From positions 1,185,406 through 1,249,405 of the forward strand of contig NW_022985068.1 of assembly GCF_010015585.1 (NCBI RefSeq): DNA of 64,000 nucleotides. The letters run 5' to 3'. The notes beneath the pieces are model-generated. The model saw only the letters and a list, made by a program, of their open reading frames with translations, was not told where the DNA came from and did not search any database. The DNA is from Eremomyces bilateralis CBS 781.70 (lineage: Eukaryota; Ascomycota; Dothideomycetes; Eremomycetales; Eremomycetaceae). The translations under genes and the position numbers were made by a program. Within the stretch, counting starts at the first letter, position 1; every line of letters starts with the position of its first letter. This document shows positions 36,246 to 48,500 of the stretch, one piece after another.

Positions 36246-37176
36246 ATGTCGAACCCCAAAATGTCCAACCCCAAAATGACCCCCCACATCGACCGCGTCC
36301 GCGCCGGCCGCATCACCAAACCCGGCGCCCGCCCCCCCACCACCCATAAGCCTCCCCCCGCCAGCAAACCCACCAAGAAGTTCCCCGTCAATGCGCTCAA
36401 GAAGCGGATCCGTGACCTGGAGCGACTGCTGAAGAACGTGGACGAGCTGGCGGCGGACGTGCGCGTGGAGCGGGAGCGGGAGCTGGCGGCCAGTCGGCAT
36501 GAGCTGGGACATAATCAGGAGCAGCAGCGGCGGGGGGATATGATTAAGCGGTATCATATGGTGCGGTTTTTTGGTGAGTACGCTCGACTGTTGATTATCA
36601 ACGAAGATAGAAGGAGGAAAAAGAGGAAGGCTAGGAGAATAAGGAAATAGAACAGGATATATTCCAGAACCTAGGTCGCTAACTACTTTTCTTTTCTTCC
36701 CAGAACGCCAAAAAGCCACCCGTGCGCACAAAAAAGCCCTCAAAGCCCTCAACGCCACCACCGACCCCGCCGAGCGCGCCCGCCTCGGGCCCCTCGCCAA
36801 AGCCGCCGAGATCGACCTCAACTACACCATGTACTACCCGCTGATGCTGCCGTACGTCTCACTGTACACGGACCACGGGGCTTCCTCCTCGAAGAACGGC
36901 GGTGCGGACGATGTGGAGAAGGACAAGGCGACAGAAGAGGGGGGGAATGAAGCGGTGCCGAAACGGCGGGGCGACGTGCATGTGCGCGGGATGATCGTGG
37001 AGGCGATGGAGAATGATTCGTTGGAGCGGTTACGCGATCGGGGGGATGTGGAGGAGATTCAGAAGCGGAGGGGGAAAGCGAAGGCTGCAGCGACGGCGTC
37101 GAAGGGAGCAAGTTCAAAGACCGGGAAAGATGGGAGGAGAGAGGGGATGGAGGGGGAGGAAGTTGATGAAGGGTGA
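36246..37176 (+). CDS. EFG1: rRNA-processing protein Efg1
   Basis: Efg1 is a nucleolar coiled-coil protein of the 90S pre-ribosome needed for 18S rRNA maturation. Two exons, 36246-36573 and 36704-37176, give 266 residues. The hallmark block runs from about residue 46, KFPVNALKKRIRDLERLLKN, through the charged helix and across the exon junction (HMVRFF-ERQKATRAHKKALK), to LNYTMYYPLMLPYVSLY. The intron is 130 bp, longer than most here. The N-terminus carries a tandem repeat MSNPKMSNPKM from a duplicated 15-bp unit, so three in-frame ATGs are available; the first was chosen. The tail is Lys/Arg/Glu-rich and ends in EGEEVDEG. Confidence 0.9.
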
Positions 37177-38206
37177 GGGAGGGGGGAGGATGGTAGTTTC
37201 AGTAATGCGGCAAGTTGCGATGTCGGCAGGGTGGCAGGGTTGGGGATGTTGGGGAAGACGGTGGTAGATGATAGTGGGATTACGGCCAGGCCTACTCTAT
37301 TGGGAAAATGACTGCGCATATCTACTGTCATATATTTAGGCACGAGGATCGTGTCTAGAATGGCAAGGAATGGACATCTGATATGTGCCACCTTCTCAAG
37401 GGAAAGTCGGTGGCGGCAGGTTCTCTATACCAGCGTATTATATCAACGAAAAGCTGTCAAACAAAACCCATGAAGTCACATTGTTAAAAAGTCAGGAGTC
37501 AAACCTACGACAGGATACATCACTCATAACGCATCACAATCATTAAAAAATGCCAGTTCTAAGAGCGAAACAAAATAACCATTTCTATTCAACGGACTAT
37601 TTGAACAAAATCCCACCCCGTTCGGAATCACCCACTCTCGCGCGTCGCAGGGCAAACGAGAGAAGGTGGTGATCAACCAAAAGGGAAGGAAACGGAAGGA
37701 AAACAAAACCGAGAATTTTGGATGAAAGGGAAAAGGCGAATGGGGACGGTGAGATGCGAAGCATGTGATGAAGCGCGGTGATTTTGAGAAAAGGGATCCA
37801 TCATTTTAGTACAGGGCGAGAATTGGGGGAAAGGTAGAAAATAAGACTCCTGATGCGTGTGCCCGGGTTGTTGTGGTTGATAAAGTACAGTGTTTTGATT
37901 GCTTTCGAAATGAAAAAGACGTTCCGAGCAGGATTCACCGAGAGGCTTTACTTCCCCTCGTCCCCCAGATCCCGCTATTCAGGCACCCGATAGAGAGGGA
38001 TTCTATTCTCTATCAAACGCATGATCCCAGAAAACGTGGAAAAAACTTGGCATCTCTCGCCACACGGCACCAGATCGGCCCCCATCGCCTCGACTCGCAG
38101 CTATCCACCAAACCATCCTTCTCTCTCCACCGGGTTGCAATCGTGCAATCTCACACCATCACCCCTTGTGTGTGCGCTGGGCTTGTCATTGTGTGGGGCG
38201 AGTGAT
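37177..38206. other. Convergent intergenic gap, 1 kb
   Basis: Between the 3' ends of EFG1 and the ADP/ATP carrier gene. It likely holds long 3' UTRs. A minus-strand frame at 37059-37391 overlaps EFG1 and has no domain. No RNA gene seen. Confidence 0.55.
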
Positions 38207-39642
38207 TTACTTGAACTTCTTGCCGAACAGGATGAGCTGGACCTGGTCGTAGATGGACAGCACACCGGCACCAGCGACACCACGGAGGATGTTGGCACCG
38301 GCACCCTTGAAGAGCGAGCGGATACCCTCAGCGGCGACGATCTTGTTGAAGGCATCCAAGGAGGACTTGTACTTGACGGCCTGGGGAGGGTTAGCAATGG
38401 GTTATGGGGAGGGGATGTTGGAAAAACTCACCTCTCCGGAGGTCATCATCATGCGACGGCGGACGGTGTCAAGAGGATACGAGGCGATACCGGCACCGGT
38501 GGTGACGCACCAACCGAGAGCGAACGAAGCGAGGAAGTTGCCCTCAAGAGGACCAACGAGGACAACCGGCTTGAAGGAATCGTAGAGACCGAAGTACAGA
38601 CCACGGTAGACGACGATTCCGAGGACGGAGGGACCGAACCCACGGTAGAGACCAGCGACACCGTCGGAAGCGAGGGTCTTCTTGTAGACATCGACGAGCC
38701 CGTTGAATTGACGGTCACCGCCCGACTTGGCGTTCTTCGCGTCGTTGGCGAGACGGGTACGGGCGTAGTCCAGGGAGTAGACGAACAGGAGGGAGGTCGC
38801 ACCAGCAGCCTGAGATTGAATGAGTTTTTGACACGGAATGGGATGATGTTTGTTAGAGACTTACACCACCGGAAGCCAAGTTGCCGGCCATCCACTTCGC
38901 GTAACCATCACGGTCCTTCTTGAAGTTGAACATGGACTTGTAGGTATCACGGAAGGCGAAGTTCAGCGCCTGGGTGGGGAAGTATCGGATGACGTTGGCA
39001 GTGTTGCCTCTCCACAGGGACATGGCGCCCTCGGAGTTGATGGTTCGGGAGAAGCACTCCGTGATACCAGCATAACGTTTCTCCAAACGACCGGACTTCA
39101 ACATCTCATCCTGGGAAAGGTTAGGTCGGGTTCATTGATGCCATCAATGGCGGTGGGCGAATGTACGAACCTGATTCTGGATGAGGAGCTTGACACGCTC
39201 GATGGGAGCGGCGGCGGTCTTCGAGACGGCGGCGGCAACACCACCCACTGTAGATAAGGCGTCAGCAAGCTGTCACGGGACCGACATTGTCAAATGGATG
39301 GAGATTCCATTCGACGGCGATGCGCCCGAGATGAAACATACTCAAGAAATCGACCATGAACCCCTATGAAGAAATAACCGTTAGCAAAAATGTTTTCCAT
39401 TTTGATGATCCCAGATCCTGGTACCGAGATTGCTACGGCGGTCCAAAGAACACGGTTGACAAGCTGCGGAAATGGCATTGACGATGCTCATGTGTGTCAT
39501 TAAGCTTCACGATGCCAATACCGAGCCATTGATGCCGATGTTGGATGGACGCCATTGACCGCTGCGGCCGAATCTGTGATCAAGAGTTGACGAAAAAAAA
39601 GCTTACCGGCATCCCGAGGACGGATTTATCTTGTTGCGACAT
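38207..39642 (-). CDS. AAC: Mitochondrial ADP/ATP carrier
   Basis: Inner-membrane carrier exchanging cytosolic ADP for matrix ATP. Six exons close in frame to 310 residues: 39642-39607, 39363-39342, 39247-39171, 39110-38865, 38809-38432 and 38380-38207. The nucleotide-carrier signature RRRMMM sits at residues 244-249, and all three mitochondrial-carrier repeats are present with [23 protein letters not shown] and [13 protein letters not shown]. The start [14 protein letters not shown] is typical of fungal AACs. Exon 2 is a 22-bp microexon, preceded by a 243-bp first intron. Codon choice is strongly biased to C-ending codons, and a pyrimidine-rich tract lies just upstream, both fitting high expression. 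Confidence 0.95.
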
Positions 39643-39840
39643 GATGGCGGTTGTGCGAGGAATCCGACCGAATTAACTCGTCGTAGGAGAATGGAAAAAG
39701 GCGAAGGAACGGGGGTGGAGGGGAGAGATTGCAAGATTGCGCGACGGAGAAAGATGAAAGGAAGAAGATGTGAGAAAAAGCTGGGAGGAGGAAAGGGTGA
39801 TGGGAAGAAAAATGAGCCGTGAGAAATTTATGGAGTTGGC
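39643..39840 (-). promoter_or_regulatory. Pyrimidine-rich tract upstream of the ADP/ATP carrier
   Basis: Read on minus, the 150-200 bases before the ATG at 39642 are long runs of C and T with few purines. Such CT-rich tracts around the transcription start are known in strongly expressed fungal genes. The exact start site cannot be seen. Confidence 0.55.
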
Positions 39841-40730
39841 GCTGGGCGCACCAGAGGACGGCGCGCGACCGGGCCAACTCGGGGCGTGTTTTTCGCTGGC
39901 CACTCGCACGGCCTTTTCATTCACTTGCTCTCACTGCAGTCCGTAACAAAGATAACGACCTCCCACGATTCCCGATTTCACCTCGGGGTTCCCAGGCCCA
40001 ACGGGGGGATGGGCCGAAGGGTGGACTTCGCCGCCACAGCAACAGAAACAAAGTTTTTACGATGGTTTTTTTTTTCAGGACCCAGTTAATCTTGGTTGGG
40101 AAATGGCTGTTTTGCCGTTTTGGTGAGAGGATATCACATGCAGATCCCTATGAAGAATTGAAGATATCGATCTGAGAGTTGAGAGTTTCTCACGATGCGG
40201 CTCTGGGATCACGACATGTAACGACGGCTCTTTGGCTTTGGTTTGCTGCCCTCTGGAGACAGCTGCCCTCCGGAGACTGTTTTCCATCCATTGGTCCCTC
40301 AATCGATTAACTTGACCAATGCTTCATCAATCCGATCATATCTCCATCCAAATCATCCCCAATTCCCAACTCACGGAGAAAAGGACACTAATCCCGTAGT
40401 ACAGGTATGGTACGGTATTATAATATTATTACACCATTCTGGGCCGTCTTCCCCTGAGATTAGGTCCGATCCAGTTTTGTTGCCATGGGAATAACGACTT
40501 AACGAGAGATGCCGAAGGCACCAAGGCTGACATGGATTAAGAAGAATCTTGGATAAGCTGCCAAGTCGAGCATCAGGATTGGACGCTGTGGATTGTGATT
40601 ATTATCGATTGATTATTGAATTACCGTCCATCTACCATTACATACCGGTACACAACTTGTACTTTTCCGTAAGAACCTAACATACGTAAGGTATACTGTC
40701 GACCTTCCCTCCCTCTTGAACAACCCCACT
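39643..40730. other. Intergenic between ERG24 and the ADP/ATP carrier
   Basis: 1.1 kb on the promoter side of the carrier gene and 3' side of ERG24. Beyond the CT tract, a CCAAT and an inverted CCAAT lie near 40290-40320. No further gene seen. Confidence 0.55.
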
Positions 40731-42274
40731 TCAATACACATACGGAATGATGCGATACGGCACCCGCCGACAATACTCCTCCCAATCCGCCCCATACTTG
40801 TTCCGGCACTTCGCATCGTCCCTCCGCTCCCGATGCACCAGCAGCACCGCGAAGTACGCGAGGTAGAAATACGTCACCACCATTCCCCAATACCGCGCCT
40901 CGCCTACCTCCACACTCGTCCCGCCGCCCGCGCTCCGCACGATCTCGTACCCCGCCAGCCCCGTCGGGAGGCAGTACGCCCACGACTGGATCCAATCCCC
41001 ACAGTAGTTAATATGCCGCGCCCGCCCCCACCACCCACTCACCAGCAGCCGGCTCCCCGAGCGTGTCTCAAGGTACTCCAGATGCGCGACGCGGGGGTCC
41101 TCAGGGTTGTTCCTAAAGATGTTTTTCTCGTTGTTGGAAGCGCGGAAGATATAATAGCCGAGGGCTTCGGTGGCGAAGATGAGGGCGATCTGCGGGTAGG
41201 TGAGGGTGACGGGGTGCACAGCCAGGTAGCGCGGCTGCAGGGAGAAGATGAAGGGGACCCAGACGAGGTCGCCGAAGGAGAGCATGAAGCCGAAGCCGTC
41301 GACGATGACGTCGATGGTGGTGAGGATGGCGGGTTCCATGAAGATGGAGTCGATAACGTAGAGAGTCTGCGTGCCGACGGAGAAGAGCATGCTGAAGGAG
41401 ATGTAGTGGTAGGTTCGGTATTGGTGGATCACGAATGTGGCGTTGAGAATCATCCAGAGGAGCATCCCGGGACGGAGCTCCATCCACGTCTTGATGTCCA
41501 CCTCAGGAATCAGCGGGATCTTGATTCGGGAGTTCAGCTCGCGGCCCATGAACCAGTCGTGGATCATGTTCCCGGTGAGGCCGTGGGAGGCCAGTTCGCG
41601 GCGCTCGGGGTTGCCCGGTGGTCGGACGCCGAAGCTCTTGAGGTAGGTGTACGTCGCGAAGATGATGGAGAGGATGATGTTGCTGGTCATGATGGGGATG
41701 TAGTTCTCCCAGATGAAGGTCCAGAGTGGAGCGTCTTCGATGCCGTGGTATGCTGTGTACGCTGCGAGGCCGGCCAGGGTGGCCAATGCGGAGTAGAAAG
41801 CTGTGCGAAATCAGATACCGCATAGGATGGCGTGAACGGCAACGAACCATTGAATCGATACCTCAACCTCCCGCCATAACGCAGCATCGTTCCTGAGACC
41901 TCGTTCGCCGGGATGATGGCGTAGAGAAACAGACTCAAGAGGTAATATCCCACGGTGAGCGCGAACGCCTCGCAATTGAACAAGCTCGACCAGCCCGCCC
42001 ATCCTGTCTCTTCCTTCAGCTTATCGAGCGTCAATTGCGACGGGTGCAGCAGCGACGGCACGGGACACCCGGAGACGTCGTTGCAGAGGAATCCCATGCT
42101 CCATGTCAGGAGCGGGAGGGCGATGATCATGGGGAGGATGACCCAGCTGTATTCATCGTTAGCATGGACGGGTGTCGATTCTGAGGTTGGCTGGAGAGCT
42201 TACGGGCCGCCGAAGGAATAGCCATGGCGTTCGTAAACCAGTCGTTTTGGACTGTCTCTATGCTTGGGAGGCAT
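40731..42274 (-). CDS. ERG24: Delta(14)-sterol reductase (ergosterol synthesis)
   Basis: ER membrane NADPH-dependent reductase removing the C14 double bond after Erg11 in ergosterol synthesis; a known target of morpholine fungicides. Exons 42274-42204, 42146-41848 and 41800-40731 give 479 residues. The N-terminus MPPKHRDSPKRLVYERHGYS with SFGGPWVILP follows the family. Diagnostic parts are WFMGRELNSRI, the sterol-reductase signature LLVSGWWGRARHINYCGDWI (GRARHINY at 382-389), and the C-terminal CRNKYGADWEEYCRRVPYRI. Multiple membrane segments are visible. Introns are 57 and 47 bp. A long plus-strand open frame across exon 3 is only a GC-bias shadow. It is divergent from MRL1, 0.9 kb away. Confidence 0.95.
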
Positions 42275-43164
42275 TGTACGGGCAAGCGAAGGCTGAATGC
42301 AATAGTTTCGCGTGCTTGATGAGGGGGGGATGATGGCCGACCTTTATATTTGGGGGATTAGCTACCCTAGCGACGCATTTGTCGGATTAACGTCACAAAC
42401 CTGGCTGGGGAGAACCAACGCGCGGCAATACCTGAATTTGGCACCCACAGGACCTTCTCTTCGACACTCTCAAATCGATCTTGGCATTATTATTGAACAA
42501 AGAACATCGTACGACCCGGAACTTAAGGAAGTTGTCATTCATACATAATCATCTGTCGTGGAGACATGGACCTCTCGGTCTCTTTCCATCCGGACGCGGA
42601 GATCTGGGCTCATCTACATCCCCTGTCAGGCACCAAGGCGGCTACTTACCTTAGCGCCTTTGTCATAAGCGTGGCTGCCAATAATACCGTAATTTTCTCC
42701 AGACTCCATCGCGTCTAACCCATTTTGTACGAACAACTGTAATATTTCTAATATATGTATTTAGATATAAATTTCTGAAGCAATCATCTAGCAGTAGTCT
42801 TCACATATTATATATGACTTAGATAGAGCCCCGAAGACCATGTTCCTTGTAGAGACTTGCCTCCTTCGGTAATAATTACATGTACTTTGTAATCACCTCC
42901 GCCTACTAACCCAGGTTTCCTCGGAACGGTGCCTGGGCTTGGCACTTCCCTTGTCAGAACATCAAGCAATACGTAGACATTCTTGCTATACTGAAGTCCG
43001 AACTTTGAAATAACAAACTTACCTTGGACTCAGAACGCTTCCCAATCGCTCTGAGCTCCTGATCAAGAAATGACCCCCAGCCTCACCTTCACAGCAAACC
43101 CCGTTTGCCCTCCATATTAACAGCACCTCCGCTCCCCGATCTTCATCCCATCCTCCAACCCTCC
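42275..43164. other. Divergent promoter region ERG24/MRL1
   Basis: 890 bp with an AT-rich centre at 42720-42830. A plus-strand frame at 42312-42548 has no recognisable content. Possible shared promoter, inferred from orientation only. Confidence 0.55.
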
Positions 43165-44414
43165 ATGAAGCTCCCACATCTCCTCCCTCTCTCCCTCGCC
43201 CTCCTCACCCTCGCCGACAACAAACCCCCTAAACCCCCCGCCCCCTGCACCATCCGCTCCCACAGCACTGGCACCTTCTTCGACCTGAACCCGATCGCTG
43301 TGCACCCCGTCAAGAAAGCGCTGTCGGGCGCGGAGTCACCGCACAGCTGGCGCGCGAAGGGGTACCACTACGCGGCGAACTTCTCGGTGAACTTCTGCGC
43401 GCCGGTGGTGGAGGAGGTGAAGGATGTGGTGGGGGTGGAGAAGGGGCTGTGGGGGAATGTGAGCGCGTTTTATGAGATGGGGGGAAAGGTGTATTCGTTG
43501 GGGTGAGTTCCGCTCTGGCTTCTTATGTCGGGTGCATTTCGCTGGTTGCGATGGACGTCGTGAAGGAAGGGATATGGAGGCTGACTGTGTGATTTTATAG
43601 GAACCAAAACACCGAACCCGTCATCCAAGGCCGAAACCTCATCCTCAACTACACCAACGGCTCCCCCTGCCCGTCTCCCCCCTCCAAACGTCAACTCCAC
43701 ATACACACCCCCAACCGCCCCAAAGACAAAGACTCCGAAGACAAGGACAAGCACGACGATGACGACGACGACGACGACGATGACAAGAAACCCGACCATA
43801 AAAAACCCAGTAAAGACAAAGACCAGCCCATCCGCCGAAAAGCCGCCCTCATCCACCTCCTCTGCGACCGCGACCCCCTCGCCCCCAAAGTCGCCCTCGC
43901 CTTCCTCGGCACCCTCGACGAATGCACCTATTCCTTCGCCGCACGCTCGATGGCGGCGTGTGGGGGCGTGTTGACGCCGCAGCAGACGTTGAGTCCGGGC
44001 GGAGTATTTGGCGTGATGTGAGTAGTTCCTTTGCGGATCGATGCTGTTGCAGGGCTAATTTGGGTGGCAGTGCGCTGATCGCGGTGTTGGTGTATTTGGT
44101 GGGCGGGTGCGTGTATCAGCGGTCGGTGCTACATCAGCGGGGATGGCGGCAGATGCCGAACTATTCGATGTGGGCCGGATGTTTGGGGTTTTTCGTGGTG
44201 AGGACTACCTCCTTCTATATTCCCCCATAGTGTGACCGCTAACGGTGTTTCGCAGGATATCTTCGTCATCGCCACCTCGTCCTGCGCGAGACTTCTCCCG
44301 AGGAATCGCGGATACAGTCGCGTGTCGTTGGGAAATCAACATCGCGGGCGGGGGACGAACTCGGAGGATGAAAATCGGTTGATTGATCAGCTAGATGAAG
44401 AATGGGATGATTGA
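43165..44414 (+). CDS. MRL1: Mannose-6-phosphate-receptor-like vacuolar sorting protein
   Basis: Type I membrane protein of the MRH (mannose-6-phosphate receptor homology) group, resembling fungal Mrl1 and related to Atg27; such proteins sort cargo between Golgi, endosome and vacuole. Exons 43165-43502, 43601-44017, 44071-44197 and 44256-44414 give 346 residues. A signal peptide (LPHLLPLSLALLTLA) is followed by a lumenal domain with paired cysteines (PCTIRSHSTG, VNFCAP, SPCPSPP, LLCDRD, DECTYSF). A lumenal run of ten Asp sits near residue 160. The membrane segment ALIAVLVYLVGGCVY is interrupted by intron 2. The tail ends NSEDENRLIDQLDEEWDD, an acidic cluster/dileucine-like sorting signal. The ATG at 43165 was chosen; the frame extends upstream only to a TTG. 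Mrl1 is preferred over Atg27 but not certain. Confidence 0.8.
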
Positions 44415-44752
44415 TGGTTTGGGGATTGTGCATTATAGGCGTTGGAAGGAGGTCATGGTGGGTTTTGTATCCATCAGGCGGTTGGATGTCTAGATACATC
44501 GGGTACATATGCAGCCGCGATGGATGGAGCCTGGGATATATGTTTGAATCACTTGTCATTTATGTCGCCCAAGTACATGTTCCTGACATATTTTGAATTG
44601 TCTAGGCTACCCACACTAGCGGTGAGTAGAGTATGAAGGATCTATCCACATCCCAGAAGTTTGCAATTGCTGTTCATTCCTCCTTGAGCATCGTCACACA
44701 TGGCTGTTCAAACCTCCGTCTGATCCGCCTGATTGATGAGGAACGGAATCCC
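44415..44752. other. Convergent intergenic gap
   Basis: 338 bp between the stops of MRL1 (plus) and the HAD hydrolase (minus). 3' UTR sequence; nothing else recognisable. Confidence 0.6.
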
Positions 44753-45514
44753 TCACACGGAAGACACCGCCGGCGCCTCCTCGACCTTCTTGAGGCAGTC
44801 GCGGAACTCGCTCCAGTGCTTCATCACGACGATAGCGCCGCACTCCTCCTTCAGCATCTTCGTCTTCTCCTCAATCTCATCGTCCTCGTACGGCCCAACA
44901 TACCCAATCAGTGGAATCCCCGCATTCTTCGCCGCGGTGGCGCCGCTCTTGCTGTCCTCAATAGCGACGCACTCCCCCGGGTTGACGCCGATCTGCTTGC
45001 AGGCGAACAGGTAGACGGCCGGGTTGGGCTTGGAGGTAGGCTTCTCGAGTGAGGTAGCGGCACTGTAGACCCAGTCGGGGCGGAAGAACTTGTCCATGCC
45101 GACCTTGTCGAGGGAGGCCTTGACGCGGCTGAGGGCGCTGGAGCTGACGACGGCCATCTTGTACTTCCCTTCCTTGTGCAGGGCGTCAACCTCGTCCATG
45201 GCGCCAATGCAGGGCTCGGCCTTGGCCTCGAGCTTCTTGACGACGGCTTGCAGCTCCTTCTCGACGTACTCGTCCAGTTCGGCGTCGGTGAGGGTGATGT
45301 CAAACTTGCCCATCAGGCCGACCATCATGCCGCGGAAGTTCTGGCCGACAAAGTCCTTGAGGAGCTCCGGGCCAGTGTAACGCTTAGGGTTGCCTTTCTT
45401 CTCGAGGATCTCGTTGGCGAGGTCGGCGCATGCTTCGAAGGCGAGAACCTCGGAGAGGACGAGGGTGTTGTCGCAGTCGAAGAGGACGGTGGTGATCTTG
45501 GGATAATAAGCCAT
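44753..45514 (-). CDS. HAD-superfamily hydrolase (phosphatase-like)
   Basis: Single-exon 253-residue protein of the haloacid dehalogenase superfamily, CbbY/beta-phosphoglucomutase-like subgroup, probably a small-molecule phosphatase. Motif I is LFDCDNTLVLSEV with catalytic D13 and D15; motif II is AVVSSSALSRV; motif III lysine lies in LEKPTSKPNPAVYL; motif IV is CVAIEDSKSGATAAKNAG with the Mg-binding acidic pair. A helical cap domain occupies about residues 20-100. Motif I has the aspartates of true phosphatases. The substrate cannot be told from sequence. The upstream sequence is CT-rich on the coding strand. Confidence 0.88.
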   Translation of the reverse strand: MAYYPKITTVLFDCDNTLVLSEVLAFEACADLANEILEKKGNPKRYTGPELLKDFVGQNFRGMMVGLMGKFDITLTDAELDEYVEKELQAVVKKLEAKAEPCIGAMDEVDALHKEGKYKMAVVSSSALSRVKASLDKVGMDKFFRPDWVYSAATSLEKPTSKPNPAVYLFACKQIGVNPGECVAIEDSKSGATAAKNAGIPLIGYVGPYEDDEIEEKTKMLKEECGAIVVMKHWSEFRDCLKKVEEAPAVSSV

Positions 45515-48500
45515 TGGAGCGGATTTGGTGGTTGGTGGATGTTAGGACTTGCCTTAGGCATTTTGGCGGATGTTCGTAGTTTCACTAGAAGATTTATGGG
45601 TTGGTCGAGCTAGAGAGGTGGAGATGTCGATGATGGTGGGGTAGCGTTGATGTTGATGTTGATGAGTTGGAAGCAAGGCAATTGAGTGAGAGAAGTTGAG
45701 TTGAAGGTGTTTTGAAGATGGAGAGAGAAGTAGAAGGAGAATATTTGTAGTTTGTTTTGAAAGTAAGTCACCAGCTGATTAAAAAAGAAAAAGTGAGTGG
45801 GAGGTGAAGGTGATGATAATGTCAGATGCAGGTGAAGCATGTGGGGGGAGGCAGCCAACAGTCCACAGTCCACTCCTCCAGCTCCCCCACAGTTCCTCCA
45901 CAACCATTGTCAAGTCATATCCCACATGTGGAAAACATTGGAAACGCCGGGACAACGCATATGAAGCTCCAATTGCATTGAATCATAGCGCTTTAGATGA
46001 TATCTGACACTCAAATGATAGGGGACCTCCTTTATTTCCATCCTTGAGCCATGCAATTAAACTTGTGCTTACAACCGCAGTCTGTCTACTCAATTCTATG
46101 CTGGTCAACCGTCAACACAACGAATGCTCCATGACCTCTTCTGCAATTCTGTTACTCCATCATCCATGCGGCTCAATTGTCCGGCGTTTGGATCCAGAGG
46201 GCTTGAACTTCTAGTGCCTGGAAAAGTAGTACTGGATACGCCACCATACCACAAACTTCCGATATCGACATGTTTATCCTGACTTCGCGTATTTGGCATG
46301 TTCCTATTCCTATCAACCATTGGCGTACCTGATTTTCCTCAGACTATCAAAACACTGCATCATGTCGTGGCTGGATCTTCTCTCGCCTCCCACGTAATGG
46401 CGGGCAGTGGAGGTTGAGGTCAGACCGCTTGTTCCATTGACTCGTGTGTTGTCAATGAGGTGTCTTTCGCTGCATCCTCCTGCAGATACGGTCCAGATCG
46501 TTCCTTTGGTTGCAGGCCGCTAATTCAAGTCATGGCGTTCGCATTTGGTATGACCCTAAGTTCTCCAGCCTTGTATTGAGTTCGCTCGGTTGCGACTTGT
46601 GGGTATTTTGAGTTCCTGACGGTTCCTGACGGTCCCTCTCGCAGTCAGTAAAGCGGGTTCTCAATGCAAAATACAATCTTTCTGCTCTTCGGATTTGCTT
46701 GACGGTGCATTAAAGAACCTTTAGAGCGACGTAGTACGCTCCGTCACTCCCGTGAGTCCCATCTCCGAACCATGTCGTCCACCGACGTCTCATCTTCTCA
46801 CCGCACCACCTCACGATCTCCACTTACGGCAGACACCGCCATTATGAAAGGTTAGGCAGGGCCCGCGGGTCCGGGACAAATGTCCGCCAACAGGCTACGG
46901 CACGTGGAGGCAGAAAAAACATAATATTCCTTCACGATAGTCCGCTCCGCGTGACCGCGTGAGGATGCTGTGTCACCCCGCGAAACGCATCCCGCGCTCA
47001 TGGAATCTCCGGAATTCCTAGTGCGAATAGCCTGAAGACTGGATCGTCGACGTGGCTAAAGCCACCAAGTGCAGACTGATCAATGATTGCAAAAGACGCC
47101 GATATTCACAGAAATGGGACACGGTGCAAAAAAAAGCCCCCCAAGGAAAAAGAAACTGCATCGCATCATGGACTAAAATCTAAGTTAATTGGACTCTTCT
47201 AGCAGCTTTAGGAAGGACGTCGAGCGCTCGATAGCTACAGCTTCGTTATACTCAAGTCACCTCACATAATCATATTGAACAAAGCCGAACAGTTAGGTTG
47301 ATCCAAACCAACAACCACGATGGATTTCTCACTTGGGTCCCGACATCAAAATTCCGGATATTGAGAATTGGCGTTCAACCGCCTTAAAAGAGTCCGTAAT
47401 GATGGCTTCCAAGAAGCGGAAGAGGTGTCCCCAATCTTCGACAGTATTGACCGCGATGAGGATGATACTATCAACCCCCGACTTCTCCGTTTCTTCTAGC
47501 GGTGGACTGAGATTCCCACCAGAACCAAGCCACACTACTATCACCTGAAACCCTAACGATATGGACAGGCGGATACAAGACCTCGTAGCAACTGTGCTGG
47601 TAACTCTGGCTGTTCCTCATGAAACGAGTCGGCGGAGAAGATCACCCCAACTCGATGGAGGCGAAGTTGAATGGTTAGTTATGTTGCTCGATCACTACCG
47701 CTAGAGGAAAACGCCACGCTTTCGATGAAGAGAGGATGAAGTTTTGCATGGGACATCCCATAGATATATTTTCGGTGGATCCCAGGCAGCCGAAAGCACT
47801 CGCTAGGAGCCGACGAGCATCGTAAGCCATTATCGTACTGGATATTTCACCGAAGGGGGAGTCGGAACCTCCTATTTTCAACAGTCGCAAGTCTGGAGCA
47901 GATGGGGTGCTTCACACTCATATTGTCCCTACTCTACAGTGGAGGCGGAGAGGCCATCGGTTGCCCATCTCGACCTTGCGAAGAGATATCCGCCGCTACC
48001 GAATAGGGACTGTGAGATGCAACCTATAGAAGCTGGCAGCCTCTTCGAGGTTGCAATAAGGTGCATTGTGAGGATCTTGAGACTATTCGCTGACGTCAAT
48101 TGCTTTCGAGTAGAGTGAAAAGTTACCCGCTTCGCGGTGGGGTTAGAAGGCTCAAGATAAAGCCACAGTCCAAGCCTTGGGACACAGCTCTTTCTATTGG
48201 AACTGAATGATGACGATTGCTCGATGAGATTTATTTAGCTGTTGTGGTGATGAGTTCATATCAGACGGTTGGATGGCTCTCCATCCGCCGCTGTGACTTG
48301 ATACAAGTCCTAAATAAACTGAAACCCCCAAGAGGATATCACATGCAGTAGAACTTACTGTAGAAGTGTTTTATGTCCTCGGGAACATGAACCGAATGTT
48401 GGACCCATTTCATCCCGTTCCACCTATTCCGCCTGAAAATATCTCCATCCGCAACCGTCCTCAGATGCCCCTAGGTACACATTTCTCCCCTCCCCGGACG

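Noticed and set aside
38021-38923. 300-codon open frame on plus opposite the ADP/ATP carrier
   Set aside because: Strong codon bias of the carrier removes stops on the other strand; runs through an intron of the real gene.
40716-41825. 369-codon open frame on plus opposite ERG24 exon 3
   Set aside because: Antisense shadow of a GC-rich conserved exon; His/Val/Asp-rich and without domains.
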